From: Marmoricola sp.
Lineage (GTDB): Bacteria; Actinomycetota; Actinomycetes; Propionibacteriales; Nocardioidaceae
Assembly (NCBI GenBank): GCA_025964795.1
Contig: JAOPYC010000037.1
Coordinates: forward strand, 1-57,346
Direction: 5' to 3'
Length of the DNA stretch: 57,346 nt
Shown here: piece after piece, positions 17,494 to 26,268 of the stretch
How positions within the stretch are numbered: position 1 is the first letter of the stretch
Layout of the letters: each line of letters starts with the position of its first letter
Translations under genes and position numbers: made by a program
The notes under the pieces: model-generated
Database searches by the model: none
Seen by the model: the letters and a program-made list of their open reading frames with translations, nothing else
What the model was told of the DNA's origin: nothing

Positions 17494-18656
17494 CGGCCCT
17501 CCGCCCAAGACGCCAGCCGGGCCGCGTCGAGGGTCTGGTCGAGGGCGGTGAGCCCGACCCCGGCCAGAACGGCGTCGGCACCGGCCGTCGCCGTGGCCAG
17601 CAGTGGTGGACGATCGCGGTGCAGGGTCATCAGCCCTAGGTCGTAGGCGTCCGCGAAGCGAGCGGGTGCGGCGTCCCGCACCGGACCGGCCAGCGCCCCG
17701 AGCGTGACGACGTCGGGGTCGACGACGTTGACCAGCCCGGCCAGGCCACGGCCCAGGCGGGTGGCGAGGTCCTCGCGCAGGCGAAGCACCGCGTCCGGGA
17801 CGTCGGGGCGGGCGAGCAGGCCGCCGAGGTAGCCGCGCGGGTCCGCGGGCGTCGGGTCGCCGAGGCGGCGCGCGACCTCACGCGGGTCGAAGGCCACCCC
17901 CCAGCAGCCGTGGGCCCCGCACGGGCACGCGAGTCCGGGATCGGCGAGCGGCAGGTGGCCGAACTCGCCCTGGAGTCCCCGCGCGCCCGGCACCGGCCGG
18001 CCGTCGACGACCACCGCGCCGCCGAGACCGACCTCGGCGACGAGGTGCAGGAGCACGGCCGGCCGGGCGGGATGGACCCGCGCCTCGGCGATGGCGGCCA
18101 TCGAGGCATCGTTCCCGGCCAGGACCGGGACACCGGCACCAGCACCGAGGCGAGCCAGGTCGACGTCTCGCCAGCCGAGCATCGAGGCCTGCAGGAGCCG
18201 GGCACCGCTCACCTGGCCCGGTACGGCGACGCCGACCGACACCACCCGGCCCTCCAGGCTGCGGGCCGCCGCGGTCACCCGCCTCCGGAGCAGCGCCAGC
18301 GACCGGTCCGGGTCCCCGTCGTGGACCCCGGCGACCAGCATGGTCACCTCGCCGTCCAGCGCACACACGCCGAGACGCCAATCGCCGTGACGCAGGTCGA
18401 CGGCCAGCGCGACGGGCGCCTCCGGGTGCGCGTGCCAGGTCGAGGTCGGCCGACCCGCGCCTCGCGCACTGACGGTGCGCTCCACGATCAGCCGTGCCGC
18501 CCGGAGCCGCGAGGCCAGGTCCGAGACGCCGCCGCTGCCGAGCCCGAGCCGCTCGCCCAGCTCGCGGCGGGTGAGACCTGAGCGGGCGCGCAGCAGGGTC
18601 AGCGCATCGGCTGCCGTGCGCCAGTGCCGGGCCTGGGCCCGAAGGTCGTCTGCCAC
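17490..18656 (-). CDS. ROK-family transcriptional regulator
   Basis: A protein of 388 residues from the GTG at 18656, which puts the winged HTH (LRARSGLTRRELGERLGLGS) at the N terminus; the upstream open frame is rejected because it runs through the operator. The ROK domain follows: VGVAVPGQVSG, a sugar-kinase-type GLGGAVVVDGRPVPGARGLQ, and the zinc-binding motif CPCGAHGCWG close to the expected CxCGxxGCxE, where the usual glutamate is replaced. EFGHLPL is also present. It is likely a repressor of itself and the co-transcribed MFS gene. Confidence 0.85.
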   Translation of the reverse strand: MADDLRAQARHWRTAADALTLLRARSGLTRRELGERLGLGSGGVSDLASRLRAARLIVERTVSARGAGRPTSTWHAHPEAPVALAVDLRHGDWRLGVCALDGEVTMLVAGVHDGDPDRSLALLRRRVTAAARSLEGRVVSVGVAVPGQVSGARLLQASMLGWRDVDLARLGAGAGVPVLAGNDASMAAIAEARVHPARPAVLLHLVAEVGLGGAVVVDGRPVPGARGLQGEFGHLPLADPGLACPCGAHGCWGVAFDPREVARRLGDPTPADPRGYLGGLLARPDVPDAVLRLREDLATRLGRGLAGLVNVVDPDVVTLGALAGPVRDAAPARFADAYDLGLMTLHRDRPPLLATATAGADAVLAGVGLTALDQTLDAARLASWAEGR

Positions 18657-18665
18657 TCCTCGAGT

Positions 18666-18688
18666 ATATCCTCGGGCAACGAGGATAT
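18666..18688. promoter_or_regulatory. Perfect 9-bp palindrome, likely ROK operator
   Basis: ATATCCTCG (18666-18674), a 5-bp spacer, then CGAGGATAT (18680-18688). This AT-rich perfect inverted repeat lies 9 bp before the ROK start codon and probably overlaps its promoter, which fits autorepression of the ROK-MFS pair. Confidence 0.7.
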
Positions 18689-18693
18689 TGGCA

Positions 18694-19263
18694 TCACCCC
18701 GAGACGGGGGCCGGTACGGCGCACCCCAGCGCCTGGGCCGCCATCCCGGCCAGCAGCCCGCGCATCTCCTCGGGCGGCAGGAAGGCACTGTGCGGGGTGG
18801 AGTTGAGCAGACCGAAGGCCGCGTGCACGCTCGCCCGGGCAGGCTTCGCGGCCAGGTCGGGGTGGATGGCGCGGAGCTGCTTGACCCACACCTCGACGTA
18901 CTTGCGCTGGGTGTCGCGCACGTTCTCGCGAGCCTCTACGGGAAGGGCCGACCAGTCCCGGTCCTGGACGACGATCAGCGCCTTGTGCTCGAGCGCGAAG
19001 GTGACGTGCCAGTCGATCAGGGCCCGCAGGGCCTCCTCCGCGGTGCCCGCGTCGCGCACCCGCTGGCGGCCGACGGTGAGCAGCTCGGTGCTGATGCTGA
19101 CCAGCATCTCGGCCAGCACGGCGTCCTTGGACCGGAAGTGCCGGTAGATCGCCGGGCCAGAGAACCCGCACGCGGCCCCGAGCTCGGCGATCGACACCCC
19201 GCGGAAACCCTTCTCGGCGAAGAGCTCGGCCGCGATCTCCAGGATCTGCTCGCGTCGGTTCAC
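18694..19263 (-). CDS. TetR-family regulator of the adjacent carboxylase operon
   Basis: A protein of 189 residues from GTG at 19263. The N-terminal HTH is textbook: REQILEIAAELFAEKGFRGV, SIAELGAACGFSGPAIYRHF and RSKDAVLAEML. The C-terminal ligand domain resembles the TetR_C type found in acyl-CoA-responsive regulators. A 16-bp palindrome lies 9 bp upstream of the start, and the same palindrome recurs in front of accD1, so this protein probably autoregulates and represses the leucine-degradation operon and perhaps the divergent MFS gene between them. Confidence 0.85.
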   Translation of the reverse strand: MNRREQILEIAAELFAEKGFRGVSIAELGAACGFSGPAIYRHFRSKDAVLAEMLVSISTELLTVGRQRVRDAGTAEEALRALIDWHVTFALEHKALIVVQDRDWSALPVEARENVRDTQRKYVEVWVKQLRAIHPDLAAKPARASVHAAFGLLNSTPHSAFLPPEEMRGLLAGMAAQALGCAVPAPVSG

Positions 19264-19272
19264 GGCGCCTAG

Positions 19273-19288
19273 GTTAGCGGCCGTTAAC
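19273..19288. promoter_or_regulatory. TetR operator, copy 1
   Basis: Reading toward the TetR gene, the site is GTTAACGGCCGCTAAC, a near-perfect palindrome. The copy at 20719-20734 is identical except for the two central bases. It sits immediately before the TetR start and in the divergent promoter region shared with the MFS gene at 19391. Confidence 0.8.
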
Positions 19289-19390
19289 CACGGGCCGACA
19301 CGGTGCTTGCCCCCGATGGGGGTAGTGGAGTAGGACAACAAACATCCGTACTCGTCTCGGGCCGGTGGCACACCGGCGAAGGGGGCCAGC

Positions 19391-20668
19391 ATGTCCGCGA
19401 CCGGCACCTCGGGGTCCCGCACCCCGCTCACCACCGACCAGAGGAACTCCTTCCTCGCGGCGCTCCTCGGGTGGACGATGGACGCCTTCGACTACTTCAT
19501 CGTCGTCCTGGTGTACGCCGACATCGCCGAGACCTTCGGCAAGTCGAAGGAGACGGTGGCGTTCCTGACCACGGCGACACTGCTGATGCGGCCGATCGGC
19601 GCGCTGCTCTTCGGGCTGTGGGCAGACAAGGTGGGGCGTCGGATCCCACTGATCGTCGACGTCTGCTTCTACTCGACCGTCGGCTTCCTGTGCGCGTTCG
19701 CGCCCAACTTCACGGTGCTGCTGGTGCTCCGCTTCCTCTACGGCATCGGCATGGGCGGCGAGTGGGGCCTGGGAGCGGCCCTCGCGATGGAGAAGATCCC
19801 CCGCGCCCGTCGTGGCTTCTTCTCCGGGGTGCTCCAGCAGGGCTACGCCCTGGGCTACCTGCTGGCGGCCGTGGCGTTCCTGATCCTCAACCAGGGCCTC
19901 GGCCTCTCCTGGCGCTGGCTGTTCGCCCTCTCGATCTTCCCGGCGCTGATCAGCCTGATGATCCGGACCAAGGTGGGTGAGTCCGAGGCCTGGGAGGCGA
20001 GCCAGGAGAAGCTGAAGGTCACCCACACCAGCGTCAAGGACGTCATCTTCACCGGTGCTGTGCTGCGCCGCTTCCTCTACCTGGTGCTGCTGATGACGGC
20101 GTTCAACTGGATGAGCCACGGGACCCAGGACGTCTACCCGACCTTCCTCAAGGCCACGGACCAGGGTGGCGCCGGGCTCTCCGAGTCCACCGCGCTGACC
20201 ATCGCCATCGTCTACAACATCGGCGCGATCATCGGCGGCCTCACCTTCGGCGGCCTCTCGGAGCGCTTCGGCCGGCGCTACACCATCGCCTTCTGCGCCG
20301 TCCTGGCGCTGCCCGTGGTGCCGATCTTCGCCTACTCCTCGACGGCCGGCATGCTGGTCCTGGGCTCGTTCCTGATGCAGCTGCTCGTCCAGGGCGCCTG
20401 GGGCGTCATCCCCGCCCACCTCACCGAGATGTCCCCGGACGCCATCCGGGGGTTCTACCCGGGGGTCACCTACCAGCTCGGCAACGTGCTCGCCGCGCTC
20501 AACCTGCCGATCCAGGAGCACCTCGCCGCGTCCCACGGCTACCCGTTCGCGCTGGCCGTGACGATCGTCCCGGTGCTCCTCGTCGTGGCCGTCGTCGTGC
20601 TTCTCGGCAAGGAGGCCAGGGGCGTGGAGTTCGGGCGAGATCCCGACCCCGCCCCCGCCAACGCGTGA
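19391..20668 (+). CDS. MFS transporter, carboxylate/SHS-like
   Basis: A 12-helix MFS protein of 425 residues. Diagnostic pieces are [20 protein letters not shown] at the start of helix 1, the loop 2-3 motif [13 protein letters not shown], and [20 protein letters not shown] in helix 4, a pattern seen in sialate and lactate/carboxylate symporters. The second loop copy is [11 protein letters not shown]. It lies between a TetR gene and the carboxylase operon and probably shares their control, so a short-chain or branched carboxylate is a reasonable guess for the substrate. A purine-rich GGGGG block before the ATG can act as RBS. Confidence 0.8.
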   Translation: MSATGTSGSRTPLTTDQRNSFLAALLGWTMDAFDYFIVVLVYADIAETFGKSKETVAFLTTATLLMRPIGALLFGLWADKVGRRIPLIVDVCFYSTVGFLCAFAPNFTVLLVLRFLYGIGMGGEWGLGAALAMEKIPRARRGFFSGVLQQGYALGYLLAAVAFLILNQGLGLSWRWLFALSIFPALISLMIRTKVGESEAWEASQEKLKVTHTSVKDVIFTGAVLRRFLYLVLLMTAFNWMSHGTQDVYPTFLKATDQGGAGLSESTALTIAIVYNIGAIIGGLTFGGLSERFGRRYTIAFCAVLALPVVPIFAYSSTAGMLVLGSFLMQLLVQGAWGVIPAHLTEMSPDAIRGFYPGVTYQLGNVLAALNLPIQEHLAASHGYPFALAVTIVPVLLVVAVVVLLGKEARGVEFGRDPDPAPANA

Positions 20669-20718
20669 CCTGGCGGGGTCCCGGCGGGCGCCCGGCGCGA
20701 CCTGTGCTGGCGCGGCGT

Positions 20719-20734
20719 GTTAACGATCGCTAAC
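20719..20734. promoter_or_regulatory. TetR operator, copy 2, in front of accD1
   Basis: GTTAACGATCGCTAAC is a perfect palindrome ending 9 bp before the accD1 ATG at 20744. It matches 14 of 16 bases of the site upstream of the TetR gene. The distance to the ATG implies a very short leader or leaderless transcript, with the operator over the promoter. Confidence 0.8.
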
Positions 20735-20743
20735 ATCGCCAGC

Positions 20744-22357
20744 ATGACCAGCGAGATGTCCCACCTCGTAGACGAGCTCCGCGAGCGCACGACCCGGGTG
20801 TGGCGGGGCGGTTCCGAGTCGGCCCGCGCCAAGCACCACGAGCGCGGCAAGATGCTCGCCCGCGAGCGGATCGACACGCTGCTGGACCCCGGGAGCCCGT
20901 TCCTCGAGCTGAGCCCGTTGGCGGCGTACGGGATGTACGGGCCGGAGACCGGTGCCGCCGAGGACGACTTCGCGGTGCCGAGCGCCAGCATCGTCACCGG
21001 CATCGGCCGGGTCGAGGGTCGCGAGTGCGTGATCGTCGCGAACGACGCCACGGTCAAGGGCGGCACCTACTACCCGATCACGGTGAAGAAGCACCTCCGC
21101 GCGCAGGAGGTGGCCCGCGCCAACAAGCTGCCGTGCATCTACCTCGTCGACTCCGGCGGCGCCTTCCTGCCGATGCAGGACGACGTGTTCCCCGACAAGG
21201 AGCACTTCGGCCGGATCTTCTTCAACCAGGCCAACCTGTCGGCCGAGGGCATCCCGCAGATCGCCGCGGTGATGGGCTCGTGCACCGCCGGCGGGGCCTA
21301 CGTCCCGGCGATGTCCGACGAGACCGTGATCGTCAAGGACCAGGGCACGATCTTCCTCGGCGGCCCGCCGCTGGTGAAGGCCGCCACCGGCGAGGTCGTC
21401 ACCGCCGAGGAGCTCGGCGGTGGGGACGTGCACGCCCGGAAGTCCGGCGTCGTCGACCACCTGGCCGAGGACGACGACCACGCGCTGCAGATCGTCCGGT
21501 CGATCGTGGCGACGCTGCCTGTGCCCCTGGTTCCGACAGGCTCAACCGACGGGGTGACGCCGGCCCGGCCGCCCGCCGGGACCGTCGAGGAGCCGCTGAA
21601 GGACCCGGCCGAGCTCTACGACGTGGTGCCCGCCGACACCCGCACGCCGTACGACGTCCGCGAGGTGATCACCCGCATCGTGGACGGCAGCCGGTTCCAC
21701 GAGTTCAAGCAGCTCTACGCCGAGACGCTGGTGTGCGGCTTCGCCAAGGTCTGGGGGTACGACGTCGGGATCGTCGCCAACAACGGGATCCTGTTCTCCG
21801 AGTCCGCCCGCAAGGGCGCCCACTTCATCGAGCTGTGCAACCAGCGCCGCACGCCGATCGTGTTCCTGCAGAACATCAGCGGCTTCATGGTGGGCCGGGA
21901 GTACGAGAACAACGGCATCGCCCGCGACGGCGCGAAGCTGGTCACGGCGGTTGCGTGCTCGGTGGTCCCGAAGTTCACCGTGGTCATCGGCGGCTCGTTC
22001 GGCGCCGGCAACTACGGGATGTGCGGCCGTGCCTACGACCCACGGTTCCTGTGGATGTGGCCCAACGCGCGCATCTCGGTGATGGGCGGCGAACAGGCGG
22101 CCTCCGTGCTGGCGACCGTGCGGCGTGACGGCATCGAAGGCAAGGGTGGCGAGTGGTCGGCCGAGGACGAGGAGTCGTTCAAGGCCCCGATCCGCGACCA
22201 GTACGAGCTCCAGGGCTCGCCGTACTACTCCACCGCGCGACTCTGGGACGACGGCATCATCGATCCGCTCGACACCCGCCGCGTCCTCGGCCTCGGCCTG
22301 GCCGCCGCGGCGAACGCGCCCGTGCCGCCCCCCGCCTACGGCATCTTCAGGATGTGA
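20744..22357 (+). CDS. accD1: Methylcrotonyl-CoA carboxylase beta subunit (carboxyltransferase)
   Basis: A carboxyltransferase of 537 residues that transfers CO2 from carboxybiotin to 3-methylcrotonyl-CoA in leucine breakdown. Conserved blocks are [65 protein letters not shown] and [20 protein letters not shown], diagnostic for the MCC branch of acyl-CoA carboxylases. The start at 20744 follows the operator. The linker between the two crotonase folds carries an insertion ([17 protein letters not shown]) encoded partly by an interspersed repeat. The stop overlaps the alpha-subunit GTG. Confidence 0.9.
   Translation: MTSEMSHLVDELRERTTRVWRGGSESARAKHHERGKMLARERIDTLLDPGSPFLELSPLAAYGMYGPETGAAEDDFAVPSASIVTGIGRVEGRECVIVANDATVKGGTYYPITVKKHLRAQEVARANKLPCIYLVDSGGAFLPMQDDVFPDKEHFGRIFFNQANLSAEGIPQIAAVMGSCTAGGAYVPAMSDETVIVKDQGTIFLGGPPLVKAATGEVVTAEELGGGDVHARKSGVVDHLAEDDDHALQIVRSIVATLPVPLVPTGSTDGVTPARPPAGTVEEPLKDPAELYDVVPADTRTPYDVREVITRIVDGSRFHEFKQLYAETLVCGFAKVWGYDVGIVANNGILFSESARKGAHFIELCNQRRTPIVFLQNISGFMVGREYENNGIARDGAKLVTAVACSVVPKFTVVIGGSFGAGNYGMCGRAYDPRFLWMWPNARISVMGGEQAASVLATVRRDGIEGKGGEWSAEDEESFKAPIRDQYELQGSPYYSTARLWDDGIIDPLDTRRVLGLGLAAAANAPVPPPAYGIFRM
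21529..21547. repeat. Short repeat inside accD1
   Basis: GGTTCCGACAGGCTCAACC, flanked by GGTT and AACC. The pattern GGTTnCGACAGGCTCAACC is one I associate with interspersed repeats of Nocardioides-type genomes. It is translated in frame as VPTGST in the inter-domain linker. Confidence 0.5.
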
Positions 22358-24252
22358 GTGAGATCAGAACCGTCCTCATCGCCAACCGCGGCGAGATCGC
22401 TCTCCGCATCATCCGCGGCTGCCGCACGCTCGGGCTGCGCACCGTCGCCGTCTTCACCGACCAGGACGCCACCGCCCCGCACGTGCGGGCGGCGGACGAG
22501 GCCGCCCGGGTCGGCAGCTACCTCGACCTCGACGCCGTCATCGAAGCGGCCCGCGACACCGGGGCCGACGCGATCCATCCCGGCTACGGCTTCCTCTCCG
22601 AGCGCTCGGCCTTCGCCCGGGCCGTGGCGGACGCGGGCCTGGTGTTCGTCGGCCCGAGTGCCGCGGTGATGGACCAGATGGGCCGCAAGGACGCCGCCCG
22701 CGAGATCGCCGTCGCGGCCGGGGTCACGGTGGTGCCGTCGTACGAGCTGGGCGCCGACCCCACCACCTTCGAGTTCCCGGTGCTGGTCAAGGCCGCCGCC
22801 GGCGGCGGGGGCAAGGGCATGCGCGTGGTCCGCGACGCCGCGTCGTACGAGGAGGCCGTGACCGCCGCCCGTCGCGAGGCGCAGTCCTCCTTCGGCGACG
22901 ACACCATGCTGATCGAGACGTACGTCGAGTCCGGCCGGCACATCGAGGTGCAGGTGCTCGGCGACTCCCACGGCCACGTGGTCCACCTCTTCGAGCGCGA
23001 CTGCTCCACCCAGCGGCGCCACCAGAAGGTGCTCGAGGAGGCGCCCGCCCCGACGATCACCGAGGAGCAGCGCGCCGAGGTGACCCGGGCGGCCGTGGCG
23101 CTCGCCCGCGAGGTCGGCTACCAGAACGCCGGCACCGTGGAGTTCCTGCTCGACAACGCCACGGGGAAGACGTACTTCCTCGAGATGAACACCCGCCTCC
23201 AGGTCGAGCACCCGGTCACCGAGCTGGCCGTGTCGGTGCTCGGCCAGCCGCTCGACCTCGTCCAGCTCCAGCTGCGGGTGGCGGCCGGAGAGGCGCTGCC
23301 GTTCACCCAGGACGACGTGACCCTGACCGGCCACGCCATCGAGGCCCGGGTCTACGCCGAGGACTCGTTCCACGGCTTCCTGCCCCAGGCCGGCACCACG
23401 TCCATCGTGCGCTGGCCCACGCGCGTCCGCGTCGACGCCGCCCTCGAGCCCGGCCAGGAGGTGAGCACGGCCTACGACCCGATGCTCGGCAAGGTGATCG
23501 CCGCCGGCCCCGACCGGGAGGCGGCCCGCCTCGCCCTGGTCGCCGCCCTCGACGACACCGCGATCCTGGGGCTGACCACCAACGCAGGCTTCCTGCGGGC
23601 CATCGTGGCCGGTGACGAGTTCCGCGACGCCACGGTCGACACGGCGTGGCTGGACACCGCCGAGGTCGCCGAGCCCAGCCCCGCCGTGGCCCGGCTCTTC
23701 GCCGCCTGGACCTCCGCGATGCTCGTCGCCGAGACCAGCAGCGGTCCCTACCGCAGCGACGGCTTCCGGATGAACGCCGGACCGGCCCCGGTGCTGGTGC
23801 AGCTCGACGTCCCGGTCCACGTCGACCGCGCCGCCGGGCGCATCGGCGAGACCGACGTGCGCCAGCTCGCCGCCGAGCGACACGTCGTCGTGCTCACCCT
23901 CGACGGCGTTCGGCAGCAGGCGGTGGTGAACGTCGAGAGGCACCGGGTCGAGGTGGTGCACCGCGGCCAGAGGTTCGTGTTCGAGCGGCCGGACGTCTTC
24001 GCCGCGCACGGCCCGGCCGCTGGTGTCGGCACCCTCACCGCCCCGATGCCCGGGACCGTCCTCGACGTGGACGTTGCCGAGGGCGATGCTGTCGAGGAGG
24101 GCCAACGGCTCGGAGTCCTGGAGGCGATGAAGATGGAGCTGGCCCTGAAGGCCCCCTTCGCCGGCACCGTCACCACCGTCGGCGCCACCGCCGGCGGCCA
24201 GGTGGCCCTCGGACAGGTCCTGTTCGTGGTGGAAGGAGCCGACGGTGGTTGA
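22354..24252 (+). CDS. accA1: Methylcrotonyl-CoA carboxylase alpha subunit (biotin carboxylase-BCCP)
   Basis: A protein of 632 residues combining biotin carboxylase, a linker and a biotin carrier domain. The start is GTG at 22354, overlapping the accD1 stop as GTGA. Motifs: [18 protein letters not shown], the ATP-grasp glycine loop [14 protein letters not shown], the catalytic [14 protein letters not shown], and the biotinylation site LEAMKMEL near residue 590. It acts with AccD1 to carboxylate 3-methylcrotonyl-CoA. The last two glycine codons and the TGA stop lie inside an interspersed palindromic repeat, which also provides the start of the next gene. Confidence 0.92.
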   Translation: MSEIRTVLIANRGEIALRIIRGCRTLGLRTVAVFTDQDATAPHVRAADEAARVGSYLDLDAVIEAARDTGADAIHPGYGFLSERSAFARAVADAGLVFVGPSAAVMDQMGRKDAAREIAVAAGVTVVPSYELGADPTTFEFPVLVKAAAGGGGKGMRVVRDAASYEEAVTAARREAQSSFGDDTMLIETYVESGRHIEVQVLGDSHGHVVHLFERDCSTQRRHQKVLEEAPAPTITEEQRAEVTRAAVALAREVGYQNAGTVEFLLDNATGKTYFLEMNTRLQVEHPVTELAVSVLGQPLDLVQLQLRVAAGEALPFTQDDVTLTGHAIEARVYAEDSFHGFLPQAGTTSIVRWPTRVRVDAALEPGQEVSTAYDPMLGKVIAAGPDREAARLALVAALDDTAILGLTTNAGFLRAIVAGDEFRDATVDTAWLDTAEVAEPSPAVARLFAAWTSAMLVAETSSGPYRSDGFRMNAGPAPVLVQLDVPVHVDRAAGRIGETDVRQLAAERHVVVLTLDGVRQQAVVNVERHRVEVVHRGQRFVFERPDVFAAHGPAAGVGTLTAPMPGTVLDVDVAEGDAVEEGQRLGVLEAMKMELALKAPFAGTVTTVGATAGGQVALGQVLFVVEGADGG

Positions 24253-24282
24253 GGAACGAGCGCCGGCGGGTGTCTCGAGACC
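24244..24282. repeat. Short interspersed palindromic repeat, copy 2, at a gene junction
   Basis: Reads GGTGGTTGAGGAACGAGCGC and then CGGCGGGTGTCTCGAGACC. It aligns with the reverse complement of the 16288-16328 copy with only a few mismatches. It contains the accA1 stop (24250-24252) and the GTG start plus first 12 codons of the HMG-CoA lyase gene. Confidence 0.8.
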
Positions 24283-25195
24283 AGGTGACCTCCCGGCGAG
24301 AGTCACCATCTACGAGGTCGGGGCGAGGGACGGCCTCCAGAACGAGGACACGGTCGTCCCCGTCGACGCCAAGGTCGAGTTCATCCACCGCCTCCTCGCC
24401 GCCGGCCTCCCCGTCGTCGAGGCCACCAGCTTCGTGCACCCGAAGTGGGTGCCCCAGCTCGCCGACGCCGCGGAGCTGATGACGCGCCTGGGCGACAGTG
24501 GGAGGGACCTCCCGGTCCTCGTCCCCAACGAGCGTGGCCTCGACCGCGCCCTCGAGCTCGGGTGCCGCCACATCGCGATCTTCGGCAGCGCCACCGAGAC
24601 CTTCGCCCAGCGCAACCTGAACAGCACCCTGGACGAGCAGTTCGCGATGTTCGAGCCCACCGTCACGCGGGCGCGCGCCGCAGGCCTCGACGTACGCGCC
24701 TACGTGAGCATGTGCTTCGGCGACCCGTGGGAGGGCGACGTACCGATCGACCAGGTGGTGCAGGTCGGCAAGTGCCTCTTCGACCTCGGCGCCAGCCAGC
24801 TCTCGCTCGGCGACACCATCGGCGTGGGGACCGCCGGCCACGTCTCGGACCTGCTGACCGCGTTCAACGAGGCGGGCCTGCCCGACGACGTGCTGGCGGT
24901 GCACTTCCACGACACCTACGGCCAGGCCCTCGCCAACGCGTACGCCGCCCTGCAGCACGGCGTCACCACCTTCGACGCCAGCGCCGGCGGCCTCGGCGGC
25001 TGCCCGTACGCCGAGAGCGCCACCGGCAACCTGGCCACCGAGGACCTGGTCTGGATGCTGCACGGTCTGGGCATCCACACGGGCGTCGACCTGCCCGCCC
25101 TGGTGGCCACCAGCACCTGGATGGCCGGCGTGCTCGGGCGGCCGAGCCCCTCCCGGGTGGTCACGGCGCTGGCACCCGGCACAATGCCTGCATGA
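24245..25195 (+). CDS. mvaB: Hydroxymethylglutaryl-CoA lyase
   Basis: A protein of 316 residues that cleaves HMG-CoA to acetyl-CoA and acetoacetate, the last step of leucine degradation. Signature elements: IYEVGARDGLQNE with the catalytic arginine and metal aspartate, VEATSFVHPKWVPQ, YVSMCFGDPWEG, the metal-binding HFHDTYG, and the family pattern GGLGGCPYAESATGN with the active-site cysteine. Its first residues ([14 protein letters not shown]) are encoded by an interspersed repeat and precede the first conserved strand. GGAAGGAG at 24229-24236 gives a good RBS for the GTG. It overlaps the next gene by 4 bp. Confidence 0.92.
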   Translation: MVEERAPAGVSRPGDLPARVTIYEVGARDGLQNEDTVVPVDAKVEFIHRLLAAGLPVVEATSFVHPKWVPQLADAAELMTRLGDSGRDLPVLVPNERGLDRALELGCRHIAIFGSATETFAQRNLNSTLDEQFAMFEPTVTRARAAGLDVRAYVSMCFGDPWEGDVPIDQVVQVGKCLFDLGASQLSLGDTIGVGTAGHVSDLLTAFNEAGLPDDVLAVHFHDTYGQALANAYAALQHGVTTFDASAGGLGGCPYAESATGNLATEDLVWMLHGLGIHTGVDLPALVATSTWMAGVLGRPSPSRVVTALAPGTMPA

Positions 25196-26268
25196 GTCGT
25201 CGGGTCTACCTCCACGTAGGGACGCCGAAGAGCGGCACCAGCTACCTCCAGGACAAGCTCGCCCTCAACCGAGCCGCCCTCGAGCAGCAGGGCCTCGACT
25301 ACGTCCCGACCCGCACCGGCAACCACTTCGAGGCCGCCCTGGACCTGACCGGCCAGCGCTGGGCCGGGGAGGAGAAGGCCGCCCGCGGCCAGTGGGACGC
25401 CCTGGTGACCGAGGCCCGCAAGGCCCGCCGGCACCTGCTGGTCAGCCACGAGATCCTGGCCGGGGCGAAGCCGGAGAGCGTCGCCCGGGCGCTGTCCTCC
25501 TTCGACGGGCGCGAGGTGCACGTGGTGGTCACCGCCCGCGACCTCGGCCGGCAGGTGCCCGCGGAGTGGCAGGAACGGGTCAAGCACCGCGCCCGCCGCG
25601 ACTACGCCACCTTCCTGCGGGCCCTGGAGAAGAACTACGCCGCGACCGACAGGAAGGGCTTCTGGCAGGTGCAGCACCTGCCCCGGATCCTGGCCACCTG
25701 GGGAGCCGACCTGCCGCCCGAGCGCGTGCACCTCGTCACCGTCCCCCCGCCCGGAGCACCGCGGGACCTGCTGTGGAAGCGGTTCGCCGGTGTGGTCGGG
25801 CTCAGCCGGAGGACGGCCTACGCCGAGAGCGGGACCACCAACGCCTCTCTCGGAGGCGCCGAGGTCACCCTGCTGCGACGCCTGAACAGCGAGCTCGCGG
25901 AGCGCAAGGTCTCGCGCGACACCTACGTGGGCTGGGTCCGCGAGACCATCGTCAAGGAGGTGCTGGCGCAGCGTCCCGGCATGCAGGTCGCGACGGTCCC
26001 GCCTCGGCACCGCGCCGTGATCGACCAGGTCACCGCGACCTGGCTCGAGGAGATCCGGAGCTCCGGGGTGCACGTCGCCGGCGACCTCGACGACCTGGTG
26101 CCGGTGTGGCCCACGGACCACGACCCCTGGCCCGACCCCGACCGGGCCGATCCCCAGGACGTGGCCGAGGCCGCCATCGCGTCGCTGGCCCGCGTCCTGG
26201 AGCACCTCGACTCCCCCGCCGAGGAGACCGGCCCGATGGCGCGGCTGACCCGACGGTGGCGCGGCTGA
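25192..26268 (+). CDS. Sulfotransferase-like P-loop protein A
   Basis: A protein of 358 residues. The N terminus has the 5'-phosphosulfate binding-loop style motif RVYLHVGTPKSGTSYLQDKL. Further conserved positions are SHEILAGA and VVVTARDLGRQVPAEWQE, where the arginine and serine/threonine environment resembles the 3'-phosphate binding region of PAPS-dependent sulfotransferases. It is clearly paralogous to the protein at 27449-28651. A start at 25192 overlaps the mvaB stop. No signal peptide or membrane segment is seen, so the acceptor should be cytosolic or at the inner face of the membrane. Confidence 0.75.
   Translation: MSRRVYLHVGTPKSGTSYLQDKLALNRAALEQQGLDYVPTRTGNHFEAALDLTGQRWAGEEKAARGQWDALVTEARKARRHLLVSHEILAGAKPESVARALSSFDGREVHVVVTARDLGRQVPAEWQERVKHRARRDYATFLRALEKNYAATDRKGFWQVQHLPRILATWGADLPPERVHLVTVPPPGAPRDLLWKRFAGVVGLSRRTAYAESGTTNASLGGAEVTLLRRLNSELAERKVSRDTYVGWVRETIVKEVLAQRPGMQVATVPPRHRAVIDQVTATWLEEIRSSGVHVAGDLDDLVPVWPTDHDPWPDPDRADPQDVAEAAIASLARVLEHLDSPAEETGPMARLTRRWRG

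Noticed and set aside
18657..18788. Longer ROK start
   Set aside because: It would translate through the 9-bp operator and encode Arg/Trp/Pro-rich residues unlike ROK proteins.
19303..19390. Terminator-like CCCCC-gat-GGGGG hairpin before the MFS gene
   Set aside because: The stem is only five pairs with a three-base loop and lies in a promoter region; not convincing.
22153..22353. Longer accA1 start
   Set aside because: The extra residues lie inside accD1; the GTG at 22354 overlaps the accD1 stop and precedes the conserved biotin carboxylase start.
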